Shown: positions 42,705-52,052, counted from the first letter of the stretch. The stretch is 64,000 nucleotides of DNA from Prosthecobacter sp. SYSU 5D2 (GCF_039655865.1 NZ_JBBYXL010000002.1:248001-312000); one strand, 5' to 3'. The notes: generated by a model not told the origin, from the letters alone. Numbers and translations are program-made.

Positions 42705-44045
42705 TTAAACCTCAGTGCCGGGACGGTACTGGCGCTTGACCAGGGCGTTGGCAGCTTCATTGCCGGGGATCAGCAGACCGGGGGCGTCCCAGGCGATGTC
42801 CTGGCCGGGGAAGGCGCTGGCCAGGCAGCCCAGGAGGACGGCCTCGGTCAGCGGACCGGCGTAATCGAAATTGGCGCTGGGTTTTTCGCCTCCGTTGAGG
42901 CAGCAGTCCACAAACTCCAGGTAGTGGTTGCGGGGCTCCAGTTTGGGGTATTTGAAACCGGTGAATTTCTCCCGTGGGTGCAGCGTGGGCGTGGTCAGGT
43001 GAGGGGCCAGGAGGACACCGTCTGTGCCGATGTAAAGGCTGCCCTGGCCGGGGAATTTGGCCAGGTCCGTCACGGCCATGGACATCACTTCCTCCGGCGG
43101 ACGGGCATCCCCGTCGTACCAGGTGACCTTCACCGTGTCCGCCGCGGTGTGGGCGGTGCCTTTGAAGGTGTATTCCACGACGGCATTGATGGCCCAGTTG
43201 GTGGCATTCAGCGGCGCAGGGCCAGTGGATTTGACGCTGACTGGGGCCGCCAGATTCAGTGCGCGGAACCAGCCGCTGAACATGTGGCAGCCCATGTCAC
43301 CCAGGGTGCCGGTGCCAAAGTCACGGCGCTTGCGCCACTGGCCGGGGTGGTAATAGCCCTCAATGTAGGGCCGGTCGGTGGCCGTCCCCAGCCACTTCTG
43401 CCAGTCCAGCTCGGCAGGCAGCTGGTCGGTCTTTTGCGGCACGGGGTCCATGTCGCCCCAGAACTTGTTGGAAAAGGTGTGCACCTCTTTCACTTTTCCG
43501 ATGGCACCTGACTGGATGATGTCCACCGCCATGCGCTCCGTGAAGGAGGAGGAGACCTGGATGCCCATCTGGGTCATCACACCGGTCTCGCGGGCTTTCA
43601 GCATCAGCTTGCGGCATTCATACAAGTTTTGCGCCAAAGGCTTCTGCCCATAGACATGCTTGCCATGTTCCATGGCCTTGAGGCCGATGGGTCCGTGCAT
43701 GTGGTCCGGGGTGGAGACGTTCACGGAATCAATGTTCGCTGCCTCCTTTTCCAGCAGTTCCTTCCAGTCCTGGTAGAAACGCACTTCCGGCCAGCGCTTC
43801 TTCACCTCGTCGAATTTGCGGGTGTCCACGTCGCACACGGCCACCAGTTCCAGCATGGGGTGGTTGGAGAGGGACTTCATGTCCCCCATGGCCATGCCGG
43901 AGGCGCCGAAGGAAGCGTGACGCAACTTGCCGTTAGGCGAGGCGGCCTTCATGCCGGTGGTGATGAAAGGAGCGGCAAAGAGAGTGCCGGTGGCCTGGGC
44001 CAGAAAACGGCGGCGGGTGGTGAGGGCAGGGGAGGCAGGTGTCAT
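42705..44045 (-). CDS. Tat-exported Gfo/Idh/MocA family oxidoreductase
   Basis: 446 residues. A twin-arginine signal (TTRRRFLAQATGTLFAAPF) sends the folded protein with bound NAD(P) across the membrane. A Rossmann start FGASGMAMGD, CDVDTRKFDEVKKR, and the family's EKP-type motif written here as GQKPLA follow, then the C-terminal dehydrogenase fold (GTLGDMGCHMF, catalytic His region). Verrucomicrobial Tat-type members are plentiful and presumed to act on sugars or sugar acids in the periplasm; the substrate cannot be told. It is convergent with ispD, with no terminator visible between them. Confidence 0.9.
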   Translation of the reverse strand: MTPASPALTTRRRFLAQATGTLFAAPFITTGMKAASPNGKLRHASFGASGMAMGDMKSLSNHPMLELVAVCDVDTRKFDEVKKRWPEVRFYQDWKELLEKEAANIDSVNVSTPDHMHGPIGLKAMEHGKHVYGQKPLAQNLYECRKLMLKARETGVMTQMGIQVSSSFTERMAVDIIQSGAIGKVKEVHTFSNKFWGDMDPVPQKTDQLPAELDWQKWLGTATDRPYIEGYYHPGQWRKRRDFGTGTLGDMGCHMFSGWFRALNLAAPVSVKSTGPAPLNATNWAINAVVEYTFKGTAHTAADTVKVTWYDGDARPPEEVMSMAVTDLAKFPGQGSLYIGTDGVLLAPHLTTPTLHPREKFTGFKYPKLEPRNHYLEFVDCCLNGGEKPSANFDYAGPLTEAVLLGCLASAFPGQDIAWDAPGLLIPGNEAANALVKRQYRPGTEV

Positions 44046-44087
44046 AACGGGAAAAGATTACGGAAAACCGGAGCGGGTTCTTGGGTC

Positions 44088-44121
44088 AAAAAAAGCCGGA
44101 TCTCCGCAAAGAGATCCGGCT
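44088..44121 (-). terminator. Intrinsic terminator after the C-terminally anchored unknown gene
   Basis: Perfect 11-bp stem AGCCGGATCTC (44094-44104) / GAGATCCGGCT (44111-44121) with a 6-nt loop. On the minus strand it is followed by a T run (complement of 44088-44094). It is 30 bp after the stop of the 44,152-45,654 gene. Confidence 0.88.
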
Positions 44122-44151
44122 GGCTGTCAATTCATAGGCAGTGCCGGAGCA

Positions 44152-45654
44152 TCAGCCTTTCTTCTTCATAAATGCCATGGCACCAAAAAGAACGATGAGA
44201 AGCCCCATGCCGATCATGATGTAGGTCTGCGTGTTGGATTCTTCAACAGGGGGGACGTAGGCTGGGACCGGTGCCTGGGCCTGCGGCGGGTAGCTCTGTG
44301 GGGCAGGCTGCTGCTGCACGGGCGGGTTGGCCGCAGGGGCGGGGGCGGTCGCGGGTGCGCCGGGTGCCGGGACCGCCGTGCCGGGTGTGCCTGGGGCAGG
44401 TGCTGCACCGGGTGCCGGGGCCGTCGCACCGGGTGCGCCGGTTGCTGGCGCTGCACCGCCATTGGCCTGGGCCAGGATGCGGGCCACGCGGTCATCCACC
44501 GTGGCGGAGGCTGCACCGCCGATGGCGGAGGAGCCGCTGATCGCCGCCTGGGATGCCTGGCTCTTGCGGACCAGGTCAGCATACAGCTTCAGCAGCTTGG
44601 CCTTGAGGTCGGCAACAACTTCCTTGTAGTCAGGGACGTTGCTGAATCCCTGGATCCGCTCAAAGGCGGCGGCACCTGCCGTGTAATCTTCTTCACCGAT
44701 TTTGCGGTAAACGTCCACGAATGCTTCATTGCGGGTTTTGAGCTCGTCCAGGTTCACCAGCGCGAGCCGGGCTTTTTCCGCCATGACGGCCTTCTGCATG
44801 ACGCTGATGCTGCTCATGTCATACTTGTAAGGCTCGATCCAGCGCACACCGTTGCGTTTCATGGCTTCGGACTCGGCGCGCCATTTGTTCTTTTCCTCGT
44901 CAATGGCCGCCCGGGTGCGGGACTGCTCATCCTTTTCCATTTTACGCAGACCCTCTTCCCGCTGCTTGTTCAGGATGGGCTGCTCCCCGGCCATCTTGGT
45001 CAGGATGGATCCCAGCTTGTCCATGCTTTCCATGGCTTCCGTCACAGCCTCGGGATAGTAGGTGGAGGCAGTGTAGGGCGGGCGGCTCTTGAGAAATTTG
45101 TCATACACCTGGAGCGATTCGATCCAGTTGCCCTTGGCCTTTTGTTCACGCATCTCGACCAGCAGCTTGTAGGCCTCGATGTTATAAGCCTCAGCCTGGG
45201 TCTCGGTGGCGTTCAGCCATTTGCCCGCCAGCTTGGTTTCCCCGTTGGAGACTCTTTTCTTTTCTTCCTGAAGAGTGGCGGCGATGGCTTCAGCCTCCTT
45301 GGCTTCCGGGGTGCCTTCGTATTTGTTGATGAAGGGGCGGAGCTGGTCCTGGATGATCTGCTCATAACGGTCCGCCGGCAGCAGGTCCGCCGTCGGCAGC
45401 AGCTTTTTCAACTCGATCAGCTCCACTTCCTGCGGAGTCTGCTTGATCAGTTCCTGAATTTCATCCCTCGAAAAGTCCTTTTCATCCCAGATCTTGGGAG
45501 TCAGGCGGTATTTCATACGGATGGAGGTCGGCCCTTCGCTGAGGACATTGCCTTCATACTTGGTGCCATTTTTAAGGATCAAGATGTCGGCTTGGAGGAG
45601 GGACGTGCCGCAGAAGAATGCCAGCAGGGCAATGCGGGATCGGCTAGATTTCAT
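44152..45654 (-). CDS. Exported coiled-coil protein with Ala/Pro linker and C-terminal anchor
   Basis: 500 residues. Signal peptide about 1-22; a short N-terminal beta domain DILILKNGTKYEGNVLSEGP; long helical, charged middle (about 60-370) with much coiled-coil character; a linker of Ala, Pro and Gly (about 395-475); and a final membrane helix IMIGMGLLIVLFGAMAF with KKKG tail. Topology is signal, periplasmic body and C-terminal membrane anchor. The KNGTKYEG start recurs in Verrucomicrobia; the family is otherwise unknown to me. It may tether envelope components. It is probably a monocistronic gene ending at its own terminator. Confidence 0.8.
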   Translation of the reverse strand: MKSSRSRIALLAFFCGTSLLQADILILKNGTKYEGNVLSEGPTSIRMKYRLTPKIWDEKDFSRDEIQELIKQTPQEVELIELKKLLPTADLLPADRYEQIIQDQLRPFINKYEGTPEAKEAEAIAATLQEEKKRVSNGETKLAGKWLNATETQAEAYNIEAYKLLVEMREQKAKGNWIESLQVYDKFLKSRPPYTASTYYPEAVTEAMESMDKLGSILTKMAGEQPILNKQREEGLRKMEKDEQSRTRAAIDEEKNKWRAESEAMKRNGVRWIEPYKYDMSSISVMQKAVMAEKARLALVNLDELKTRNEAFVDVYRKIGEEDYTAGAAAFERIQGFSNVPDYKEVVADLKAKLLKLYADLVRKSQASQAAISGSSAIGGAASATVDDRVARILAQANGGAAPATGAPGATAPAPGAAPAPGTPGTAVPAPGAPATAPAPAANPPVQQQPAPQSYPPQAQAPVPAYVPPVEESNTQTYIMIGMGLLIVLFGAMAFMKKKG

Positions 45655-45810
45655 GGCTCAGATGGAGAGAGGTAAGGATATGAACTGCAGGGCGGGAAAT
45701 CCCCGCCGAATTAGATGATTAAATCTGGATTCGTTTCACGAGTAAAGAGTGAATCCGCATCATTTCTTCCTTATTGGCCATCAAATGGGCCTTGGTCAGC
45801 CGTTTGGGCG

Positions 45811-46836
45811 TCAGCCCGCCAGCCAATGGTCACGGTTGGCCCCGACAAACGCATCATCATGGAGATGGGGATAGGCCGCATACACCCGGTCAATTTCCTG
45901 CATCTGGCCGGCGCTGAGACCTTCATTCTCATCCAGGCACCACAGGCCCTCCAGCAGCCCCTGGCGGCGCAGCACCTCATGCAGCCCGGCGATGCAGCCA
46001 TGAAAACCGTTGGCCGCATCAAAGAAGGCGGCGTTGCTGTCCGTCACCTCCGTCCCCAGGGCCAGCAGTTCCGGGCAGGCGGGTTCCCTCTGGCAGCGCT
46101 TCAGAAGCTCCACCGCCTGCCGTGTCCAGACGGACCAGTGGCCCAGCAAGCCGCCCACGATGCGGCGCTCCCGGCCCCCCAGGCGGAAGGGGGTGGTCAG
46201 GTCGGCCACGATGTTGTCATCATTGCCCGTGTAGAGGGCGATGTCTTCCCGCCCGGCGTCCATGACGGCGCGGATGACGTCCAGGGTCTGATAGCGGTTA
46301 AAGGGAGCCATTTTGATGGCGACCACGTTTTCAATCTCCGCAAACCGCCGCCAGAAGGAATAGGGCAGCACCCGTCCGCCGACACTGGGCTGGAGGTAAA
46401 ATCCCACCACCGGAACCACCTCCGCCACAGCCCGGCAGTGGCAGATGAGCTCCTCCTCCCCGGCCTGGCTCATGGCCCCCAGGCTCAGCAGCCCGGCGTG
46501 GTAGCCCAGGTCATGGACCAGGGCCGCCTCCGCCACGGCCTGTGGCGTCTGCCCGCAGATGCCGGCGATGCGGACCAGCGGCCCGCCGCCGCTGCGGTCC
46601 ATCTCTTCCGCCGCCAGGGACAGGACGGGTTTAAAAAGTCCGATGCGCGGATCGCGAATGGCAAACTGGGTGGTGTGCACCCCCACCGCCAAGCCGCCCA
46701 CACCCGCAGCCAGGTAATAGCGGGTCAGCGCACGCTGGCGGCGCTCGTCCAGCCGGCGTTGCGCATTCAGCGCCAGCGGATGCGCCGGGATGGCCAGGCC
46801 CTGGTGCAGCAGGGAGCGGAGTTCAGAAGTTTCCAT
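45811..46836 (-). CDS. Dihydrodipicolinate synthase-like aldolase family protein
   Basis: 341 residues from the ATG complement 46834-46836 (METSELRSLLH); 23 extra upstream codons in frame overlap the partner gene and look spurious. TIM-barrel of the DapA/NAL type. The candidate Schiff-base Lys175 is in VVAIKMAPFNRY; VVGFYLQPSVGG takes the place of the tyrosine strand; AAGVGGLAVGVHTTQF replaces the usual GTTGE loop. The substrate is probably a sugar acid or a related keto-acid but is not shown. The start overlaps the end of the epimerase gene by 14 bp, so the two are tightly coupled. Confidence 0.83.
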   Translation of the reverse strand: METSELRSLLHQGLAIPAHPLALNAQRRLDERRQRALTRYYLAAGVGGLAVGVHTTQFAIRDPRIGLFKPVLSLAAEEMDRSGGGPLVRIAGICGQTPQAVAEAALVHDLGYHAGLLSLGAMSQAGEEELICHCRAVAEVVPVVGFYLQPSVGGRVLPYSFWRRFAEIENVVAIKMAPFNRYQTLDVIRAVMDAGREDIALYTGNDDNIVADLTTPFRLGGRERRIVGGLLGHWSVWTRQAVELLKRCQREPACPELLALGTEVTDSNAAFFDAANGFHGCIAGLHEVLRRQGLLEGLWCLDENEGLSAGQMQEIDRVYAAYPHLHDDAFVGANRDHWLAG

Positions 46837-47851
46837 CGCGGGTTTCAAAGTGGGTGGGTTTGCCCAGGGAAGCGCCACCCTGGCGCACCCATTGGGCCGT
46901 CGCATGGATCATCTCCTCCAGCGTCACCGTTGGCGGGCCGAACCACTCGTAAGACCGGGAGGCATCAAAAAGCCACGCCGTGGGAGCCTCGCTGCCGGTG
47001 ATGACTGCCGGTTTCCCCAGCAGGCTGCCAAACTGCTCCGCCACTGCGCGGATGGACACCCGCTCCAGCCCCGTGACATTGAGCGCGGGCGGGGGGCAGG
47101 CGGTGCGCTCCAGGCACTGGATGGCCCGCGCATTCGCATCCCCCTGCCAGATGATGTTGGCATGGCCCATGGTGACATCCACCGGCTGGCCCTGGGCCAC
47201 CCTTTGCGCCACGTCATGCAGGACCCCGTAGCGCAGGTCAATGGCGTAGCTGAGCCGGAACATCAGCGCCCGCGTTCCCGTCTCCTTCGCATAGTGGGTG
47301 AAGATGCGCTCCCGGCCCACACAGGAGTTGGCATAGTCCCCCGGCGGCCCCAGGGCGTCTTCCTCACGCGAGCCCGGACCTGCCACCGGCATCAGGGGAT
47401 ACACGCAGGCCGTGGAAAAAACAACGATTCTGGAGCCCACATATCGGTCCGCCACTATGGCGGGCACGATCGTGTTCATCACCCAGGTCAGCTCCGGGGA
47501 GTCGTGCGTGCCAAATTTCTGCCCGGCCATAAAAATGACGTTGGCCACCTCCGGCAGGGCCTGCACATCGGCCCGGTCCAGCAGGTCGCAGGCCAGCGTC
47601 CGCACCCCGTGTACCTCCAGCTCCGCCGCCGCTCCCGGATTGGAAAACCGCGAGACGGCATAAACCGTCCGGTCTTTTTTCCCCACCGCATCGAACCCGC
47701 GTCGCAGCATGCGCGCCAGGGTCGGTCCCATCTTGCCACCGGCCCCCAGCACCATCACATCGCCGTCCAGGGCGCGCAGGGTATCCAGCACGCCCGGGGT
47801 GGGCAGGCTGAGCTGGTCTTCGAGGTCGTCTTGGGTGAGCAGGGGCTTCAT
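46823..47851 (-). CDS. NAD-dependent epimerase/dehydratase family protein
   Basis: 342 residues from the ATG complement 47849-47851 (MKPLLTQDDL). Extended SDR-type fold with cofactor loop VLGAGGKMGPTLARML, VIFMAGQKFG, STACVYPL and YANSCVGRERIF (the catalytic YxxxK place is changed to YANSCVGRE, so activity may be altered), and later MFRLSYAIDLRYG. It precedes and overlaps the DapA-like gene, a pairing that suggests a short sugar- or sugar-acid-modifying pathway. The substrate is unknown. Confidence 0.8.
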   Translation of the reverse strand: MKPLLTQDDLEDQLSLPTPGVLDTLRALDGDVMVLGAGGKMGPTLARMLRRGFDAVGKKDRTVYAVSRFSNPGAAAELEVHGVRTLACDLLDRADVQALPEVANVIFMAGQKFGTHDSPELTWVMNTIVPAIVADRYVGSRIVVFSTACVYPLMPVAGPGSREEDALGPPGDYANSCVGRERIFTHYAKETGTRALMFRLSYAIDLRYGVLHDVAQRVAQGQPVDVTMGHANIIWQGDANARAIQCLERTACPPPALNVTGLERVSIRAVAEQFGSLLGKPAVITGSEAPTAWLFDASRSYEWFGPPTVTLEEMIHATAQWVRQGGASLGKPTHFETRDGNF

Positions 47852-48047
47852 GGTTAGGATGCAGTGTAACTCTGGCCGTGGCGGGATTGTGCGTCTTTTT
47901 ATTACCTCTACCTGTCTGAATGGGCGTTTTTTAAAATCTATAAACGCATGATCCCCCGGGCCGCCGAATGAAAAAGGCAGCGCCGGAAAAAAGTGAGAAT
48001 CCTTCTTGCCAGATGGCTTTGAAATTTGATAACTGTATTCTGACCGC

Positions 48048-48467
48048 ATGAAAAATCGCATCGCCCTTACCATTCTCTCAGCCATGACGCTCTGCGGCGT
48101 CGCTTATGCTGACATCCAGTCCCCTCCCGGACACCACTATAACTGGAGCCGCAAGCTCAGCCGTGGCGTTGGCAATATTCTCTATGGCTGGACGGAGCCC
48201 TTTGACGTCTGGAGCCGCACCGTCAAGACCGACGGTGCTCATGCCGCTTTCAGCGACTTTTTTATTGAAGGCTTCAAGCGCACTGCTGTGCGTGCTGGCT
48301 ACGGCGTGTATGAAATGGCCACCTTCCCGCTGCCGACTTACAAGCTGACCTACCGCCCGCCTTATTACCGCAAGCCGCAGATTGATCCATGGTGGGGTTA
48401 CACCGAGTTCTCCCCTGAGCTCGGCTTTGCCTCCCAGGTGGATTACAACCGCACGAATGGCTGGTAA
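48048..48467 (+). CDS. TIGR04073-type exosortase system-associated protein
   Basis: 139 residues with a signal peptide (about 1-22, ending VAYAD). The core RKLSRGVGNILYGWTEPFDV, then FIEGFKRTAVRAGYGVYEMATFPLP, matches TIGR04073, small exported proteins found in genomes with exosortase/PEP-CTERM systems. The function is unknown. Two PEP-CTERM substrates lie elsewhere in the window but no exosortase. It ends 26 bp before a hairpin. Confidence 0.85.
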   Translation: MKNRIALTILSAMTLCGVAYADIQSPPGHHYNWSRKLSRGVGNILYGWTEPFDVWSRTVKTDGAHAAFSDFFIEGFKRTAVRAGYGVYEMATFPLPTYKLTYRPPYYRKPQIDPWWGYTEFSPELGFASQVDYNRTNGW

Positions 48468-48493
48468 TCAGAAACTGGATTTTTTTTGATGAT

Positions 48494-48530
48494 GAAGCGC
48501 AGCCCGCAAGGTCTGCGCTTCTTCATTTCT
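48494..48530 (+). terminator. Hairpin after the TIGR04073 gene
   Basis: 9-bp stem GAAGCGCAG (48494-48502) / CTGCGCTTC (48513-48521), followed by T-rich TTCATTTCT. A run of eight T lies before the hairpin rather than after it, so termination strength is moderate. It also separates the gene from the convergent murJ. Confidence 0.6.
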
Positions 48531-48540
48531 ACCGCCTAGT

Positions 48541-49923
48541 TTAGAGCCGGGTGCGGATCTGCTTGAAAACATACAGGCAGGCGATCACGGCGGAGGTCAT
48601 CTGCACCAGCACTGTGGACAGGGCGATGCCGGCCGTCTCCATGCTGCGCATGAGCACCCAGTTGAGCACGATATTGCCGATCAGCCCGACAAAGGACACC
48701 CAGATGATGAAGTGGGTGGCCTGCATGGCCACAATGACCCGCGACGCCAGGCTGCCGACAATGTAAAAAGGGATCTGGAAGACCGCATAGCGCAGCACCT
48801 CCGCCACCCGCTGGGTATCTGCCGCTGTGAAAGAGCCCCGCTCAAACAGCAGCGAGACGACCCACGGTGCCAGCCAGCACAAAAGGAAAACGGCCGGCAT
48901 CGCCAGGGCCAGGATGGAAGCCGCACTGAGGATGAGCTGCCGCCTCACGCCTGCCCAGTCCTGCCGCGCCACCTTGTCGGCAAAATAGGGGAAAAGCACA
49001 TCGCAGGAGGGGGCCACCGTCACCGCCAGGATGATGCCGCATAACTTTTCCGTGTAGCCAAGCACGGCCACGCTGCCCGGGGCCAGCCAGGCCGCCATGG
49101 TCTGGTCCACCACCACCGTGCTGCTGAAGACCCCGCCTGCGAAAAGATAATGGGCAGACTGGCGGCTGATGCGCAGCAGGGCCGGCTCCCGCAAAGCCAG
49201 GCACGCACGCCAGAAACGCCACCGGCCAGGGAGATGAAAAACCAGTGCGCCCAGCAGCACCAGCAATTGAAAGATTGAGCCCAGGACAGTGCCCGTGACG
49301 AGATCCCCCACGGATGCCTCCGCACCCCGATAAATCAGAACGCCGATGATGGTCAGCGGGATGAGCATCGGCGCAGTCGTGGCCACAATGAAGTGCTTGT
49401 CAGCTCGCAGCCACGCGGAGAGCTGGTAGCACATGCCAAAGCAGACCATGAACGGCAAAAGCTGGCGCAGCAGCCCCACGGCCAGCGCCTGCTTTTCGTC
49501 ATTGAACCCCCGCGTGGCCCAACTGATGAAATGGGGGGCGATTAACCAGCACAGCAGCGCCAGACCGAGCAGGCTGACAGCGTGCAGCCATGTGCTTTGC
49601 ACCGCCAGGCGCAGCGCGCGCCGGGGTGTTTTCCGGTGCGCCACCTCCGTGTACACGGGCAGAAAAGACTCTGGCAACCCGCCTCCAAACAGCGCCGCCA
49701 GAAAAGTCAGCAGCCCAAAGGATACCAGGAAGGCATCCAGCACATCCCCGGTGCCAAACTGCCTCGCGACAGCGGCATCCTTGAAAAAGGAGACCGCCTT
49801 GGAGCCTACCGTCAGCATCGCCACCAGCATGAATCCGGAGACGATGCGTGATCCGGCACCCTGCTTGAGCAGGGAGCACGTGCGGGCATGGAACTGGGAA
49901 AGCAGGAGGCGCAAACGCCTCAA
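48541..49923 (-). CDS. murJ: Lipid II flippase MurJ/MviN family
   Basis: 460 residues, somewhat shorter than the usual 510 but with about 12-13 membrane spans of the MOP superfamily. Typical N-terminal block SKAVSFFKDAAVARQFGTGD, then the LPESFLPVYTEV loop and the internal GSFTAADTQRVAEVLRY. MurJ moves lipid II across the membrane for peptidoglycan synthesis. The short length raises the alternative of a related flippase for another polymer. The gene is followed (minus strand, upstream) by an OmpA-domain protein, a plausible envelope context. Confidence 0.82.
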   Translation of the reverse strand: MRRLRLLLSQFHARTCSLLKQGAGSRIVSGFMLVAMLTVGSKAVSFFKDAAVARQFGTGDVLDAFLVSFGLLTFLAALFGGGLPESFLPVYTEVAHRKTPRRALRLAVQSTWLHAVSLLGLALLCWLIAPHFISWATRGFNDEKQALAVGLLRQLLPFMVCFGMCYQLSAWLRADKHFIVATTAPMLIPLTIIGVLIYRGAEASVGDLVTGTVLGSIFQLLVLLGALVFHLPGRWRFWRACLALREPALLRISRQSAHYLFAGGVFSSTVVVDQTMAAWLAPGSVAVLGYTEKLCGIILAVTVAPSCDVLFPYFADKVARQDWAGVRRQLILSAASILALAMPAVFLLCWLAPWVVSLLFERGSFTAADTQRVAEVLRYAVFQIPFYIVGSLASRVIVAMQATHFIIWVSFVGLIGNIVLNWVLMRSMETAGIALSTVLVQMTSAVIACLYVFKQIRTRL

Positions 49924-49950
49924 GATAAGCGTGCAGAACCGCAGCGGGTA

Positions 49951-51501
49951 CTAAAAATCCAGGTAGATCTCCGCACGCCGGTTCTTGGAGCGTCCTTCCG
50001 GATCATCCGTGCCGTCCGCCTTCTCATTCGGCCCCAGCGGCTGCGCCTTGCCCATGCCGGTCGTCACCACCTGCTCCGCCGCCACGCCCAGTTCCGCCAG
50101 CTGTTTTTTCACCGATTCCGCCCGCGCCTGGGACAGCGCCAGATTGTACCGGTCCGTACCCTTGGCATCCGTATGGCCCGCGATGTGCAGCTTCTTGGCC
50201 GGGTCAGACTTCAGCAGGCCGGCCACGATGTTCAACTGCTTCAGCGCACGCGGGTGCAGCTCATCCCGGTCGTATTCAAAGTACAGCGCCAGGGATTCAC
50301 CGCCCTTGGGATTGCTGACGATGGGCGTATAAGGCACCCCCAGCTTCGCGGCCGAGGAGGCAAAGGAGCTCAGGATTTCTGACAGGTTCATGCCAACGAC
50401 TTTCCACGGCTGGTCCAGGCCGCTGCGCTGCATTTCCAGACCAAATTCGGTGGTCTGTTGCAGCTTCTGCGACTGCACCTGGGCGATGACCCACGAGACT
50501 TCCGGATTGGCCACCGTGATGATCAGCGGTTTCGTTGGTTTAAACTCATATTCACCTTCTTCAAAGACGATGCAGAGACCGGCCAGCCGCTCAGCGGAAA
50601 CTTTCTTCTCATCCACAAATGCGCGGGCGGCCGCGAAGTCATGCTTCAGCAGAGCCCGTACAAAATCACTGCCAAATCTCAGCGCATCCGGCATATTCTC
50701 CACGGTAAAAAGCGGGGGTTTGGGAGCTGTGGCTGTTTTTGCAGCAGGCTTGCCCTTGGGGGCAGATTTCGCGGCAGGCGGTGTCGTGGTCTGTGGCGGC
50801 GTCATCTCAGGTGCCGGGGCCAGCGGAGCGTCTGCCGTTTTCATTTCCGGCACCGTTTCCTTGGCTGTCGGCGGGGGGGCAGCGGCCATCGCGCTGCTGA
50901 GCTCCTTGGGAATCTGCAGGTGGGTGATCTTCCAGCCCATTTTGTCATCCCGTTCCAGATCCAGTTGCAGGCGCACCGCTTCCTGCATGCCTGGCAGGGT
51001 CAGCGGGATGGCGATGCGGGTCTTGTTTTCCACGAGGCCCAGTAGCTCCACCTGGTCCTCCTGGCCCACCTTGGCCTTGAGGCCCGTGATCATCTGTTTA
51101 AAAATCCCCGCTGCGGTCTCCGCCTGCGCCGGGTCGGCCGCCGCAGCCAGGTCCCCCGCACGCGTAAAATCCCCCATGTTCAGGCTGCGCACCATGTCCT
51201 TCCCCACATCCAGAGGCCGGGCGAAGCCGAAACTGGGTTTGGCCGGTGGCGGCGGCGGGGCTGCGGGAGCAGGCTTGGGTGCCGCTGCCACACTGGCAGC
51301 TGCCGCCGTTCTTTCCGCAGTTTCAGCACTTTTCACAGGCGGCTGCTCTGCCAGCTTCTCCTCCATGGCCGGCCGGGTGAAGACAAAGAAAATCACCACG
51401 CTGATGACCACCGCGACAAGGATGATGATGACGGGAAGAGCACCTCCGCTGGGGGCAGGTGAAAGAGACCTTTTGGCGGACTTGGGGGCAGGGTGAAGCA
51501 T
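49951..51501 (-). CDS. OmpA/MotB-domain protein, inner-membrane anchored
   Basis: 516 residues. One N-terminal helix (about 23-43, LPVIIILVAVVISVVIFFVF) anchors the protein in the inner membrane; an Ala/Pro linker follows; two similar helical/beta modules lie around 90-180 and 260-380 (FVRALLKHDFAAARAF; MVRSLNMGDFTRAGDL). The C-terminal 120 residues are an OmpA-like peptidoglycan-binding domain (ALYFEYDRDELHPRA, then HTDAKGTDRYNLALSQ and RSKNRRAEIYLDF). It should tie the membrane to the cell wall. It lies 27 bp upstream of murJ on the same strand. Confidence 0.88.
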   Translation of the reverse strand: MLHPAPKSAKRSLSPAPSGGALPVIIILVAVVISVVIFFVFTRPAMEEKLAEQPPVKSAETAERTAAAASVAAAPKPAPAAPPPPPAKPSFGFARPLDVGKDMVRSLNMGDFTRAGDLAAAADPAQAETAAGIFKQMITGLKAKVGQEDQVELLGLVENKTRIAIPLTLPGMQEAVRLQLDLERDDKMGWKITHLQIPKELSSAMAAAPPPTAKETVPEMKTADAPLAPAPEMTPPQTTTPPAAKSAPKGKPAAKTATAPKPPLFTVENMPDALRFGSDFVRALLKHDFAAARAFVDEKKVSAERLAGLCIVFEEGEYEFKPTKPLIITVANPEVSWVIAQVQSQKLQQTTEFGLEMQRSGLDQPWKVVGMNLSEILSSFASSAAKLGVPYTPIVSNPKGGESLALYFEYDRDELHPRALKQLNIVAGLLKSDPAKKLHIAGHTDAKGTDRYNLALSQARAESVKKQLAELGVAAEQVVTTGMGKAQPLGPNEKADGTDDPEGRSKNRRAEIYLDF

Positions 51502-51569
51502 GGGGATGAACCTGAAGGTTCGGAGCAGTTAAGATGCCACGCAGTATCCCCTTCCTTCAAGGCGGATTT

Positions 51570-52052
51570 TCAATCTCCTTGCACACTAAGACTTGTCTTC
51601 AGCTCACCTGCCGGACCGTCCGGCCAGGGGGCCCCTTGGGAGATCCAGCGTTTGATAAGGGCTACTTCATCCTCAGTCAGGCTCTCGCCAACGGGCGGCA
51701 TGGCTTGCACCTGGGCGTGGGCACTGGTCAGCCTGGACAGCAGCGGGCTGGCCTCGGGTTGGCCGGGAATGATAAATCCCCGCAGCGCGCCGCTGCGCCG
51801 GGCTTCCTCCTGGCTGGCCAGGCTCATGCGCCCGGGCAGCGCCTCCTGGTTGTGGCAGGCCGCGCATTTGGCCTCCAGCACAGGCTTGATGTGGGTGGTG
51901 AAATCCACCTCGCCGGACTTCGCCTGCCGGAGGGTGCGGGCATCCAGCACATTGCGGCCCGTGGGGCGTGTTTCGGATTCTTCAGGCACCTGGCAGCCAG
52001 CCAGGGCCAGCAGAGCTAACCCGACTCCACAAATGAAAAAGCGACCGTGCAT
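51570..52052 (-). CDS. PSCyt1-type c-type cytochrome lipoprotein
   Basis: 160 residues. Lipoprotein signal with lipobox LALAGC (Cys20). The heme motif CAACH is at residues 63-67 within PVLEAKCAACHNQ, and a likely Met ligand is in QAMPPVGESLTEDE. It is a single cytochrome domain of the planctomycete PSCyt1 kind, often fused to larger proteins but here free. It would shuttle electrons or act as a redox sensor in the outer or inner membrane leaflet. Gene neighbours give no clear partner. Confidence 0.88.
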   Translation of the reverse strand: MHGRFFICGVGLALLALAGCQVPEESETRPTGRNVLDARTLRQAKSGEVDFTTHIKPVLEAKCAACHNQEALPGRMSLASQEEARRSGALRGFIIPGQPEASPLLSRLTSAHAQVQAMPPVGESLTEDEVALIKRWISQGAPWPDGPAGELKTSLSVQGD

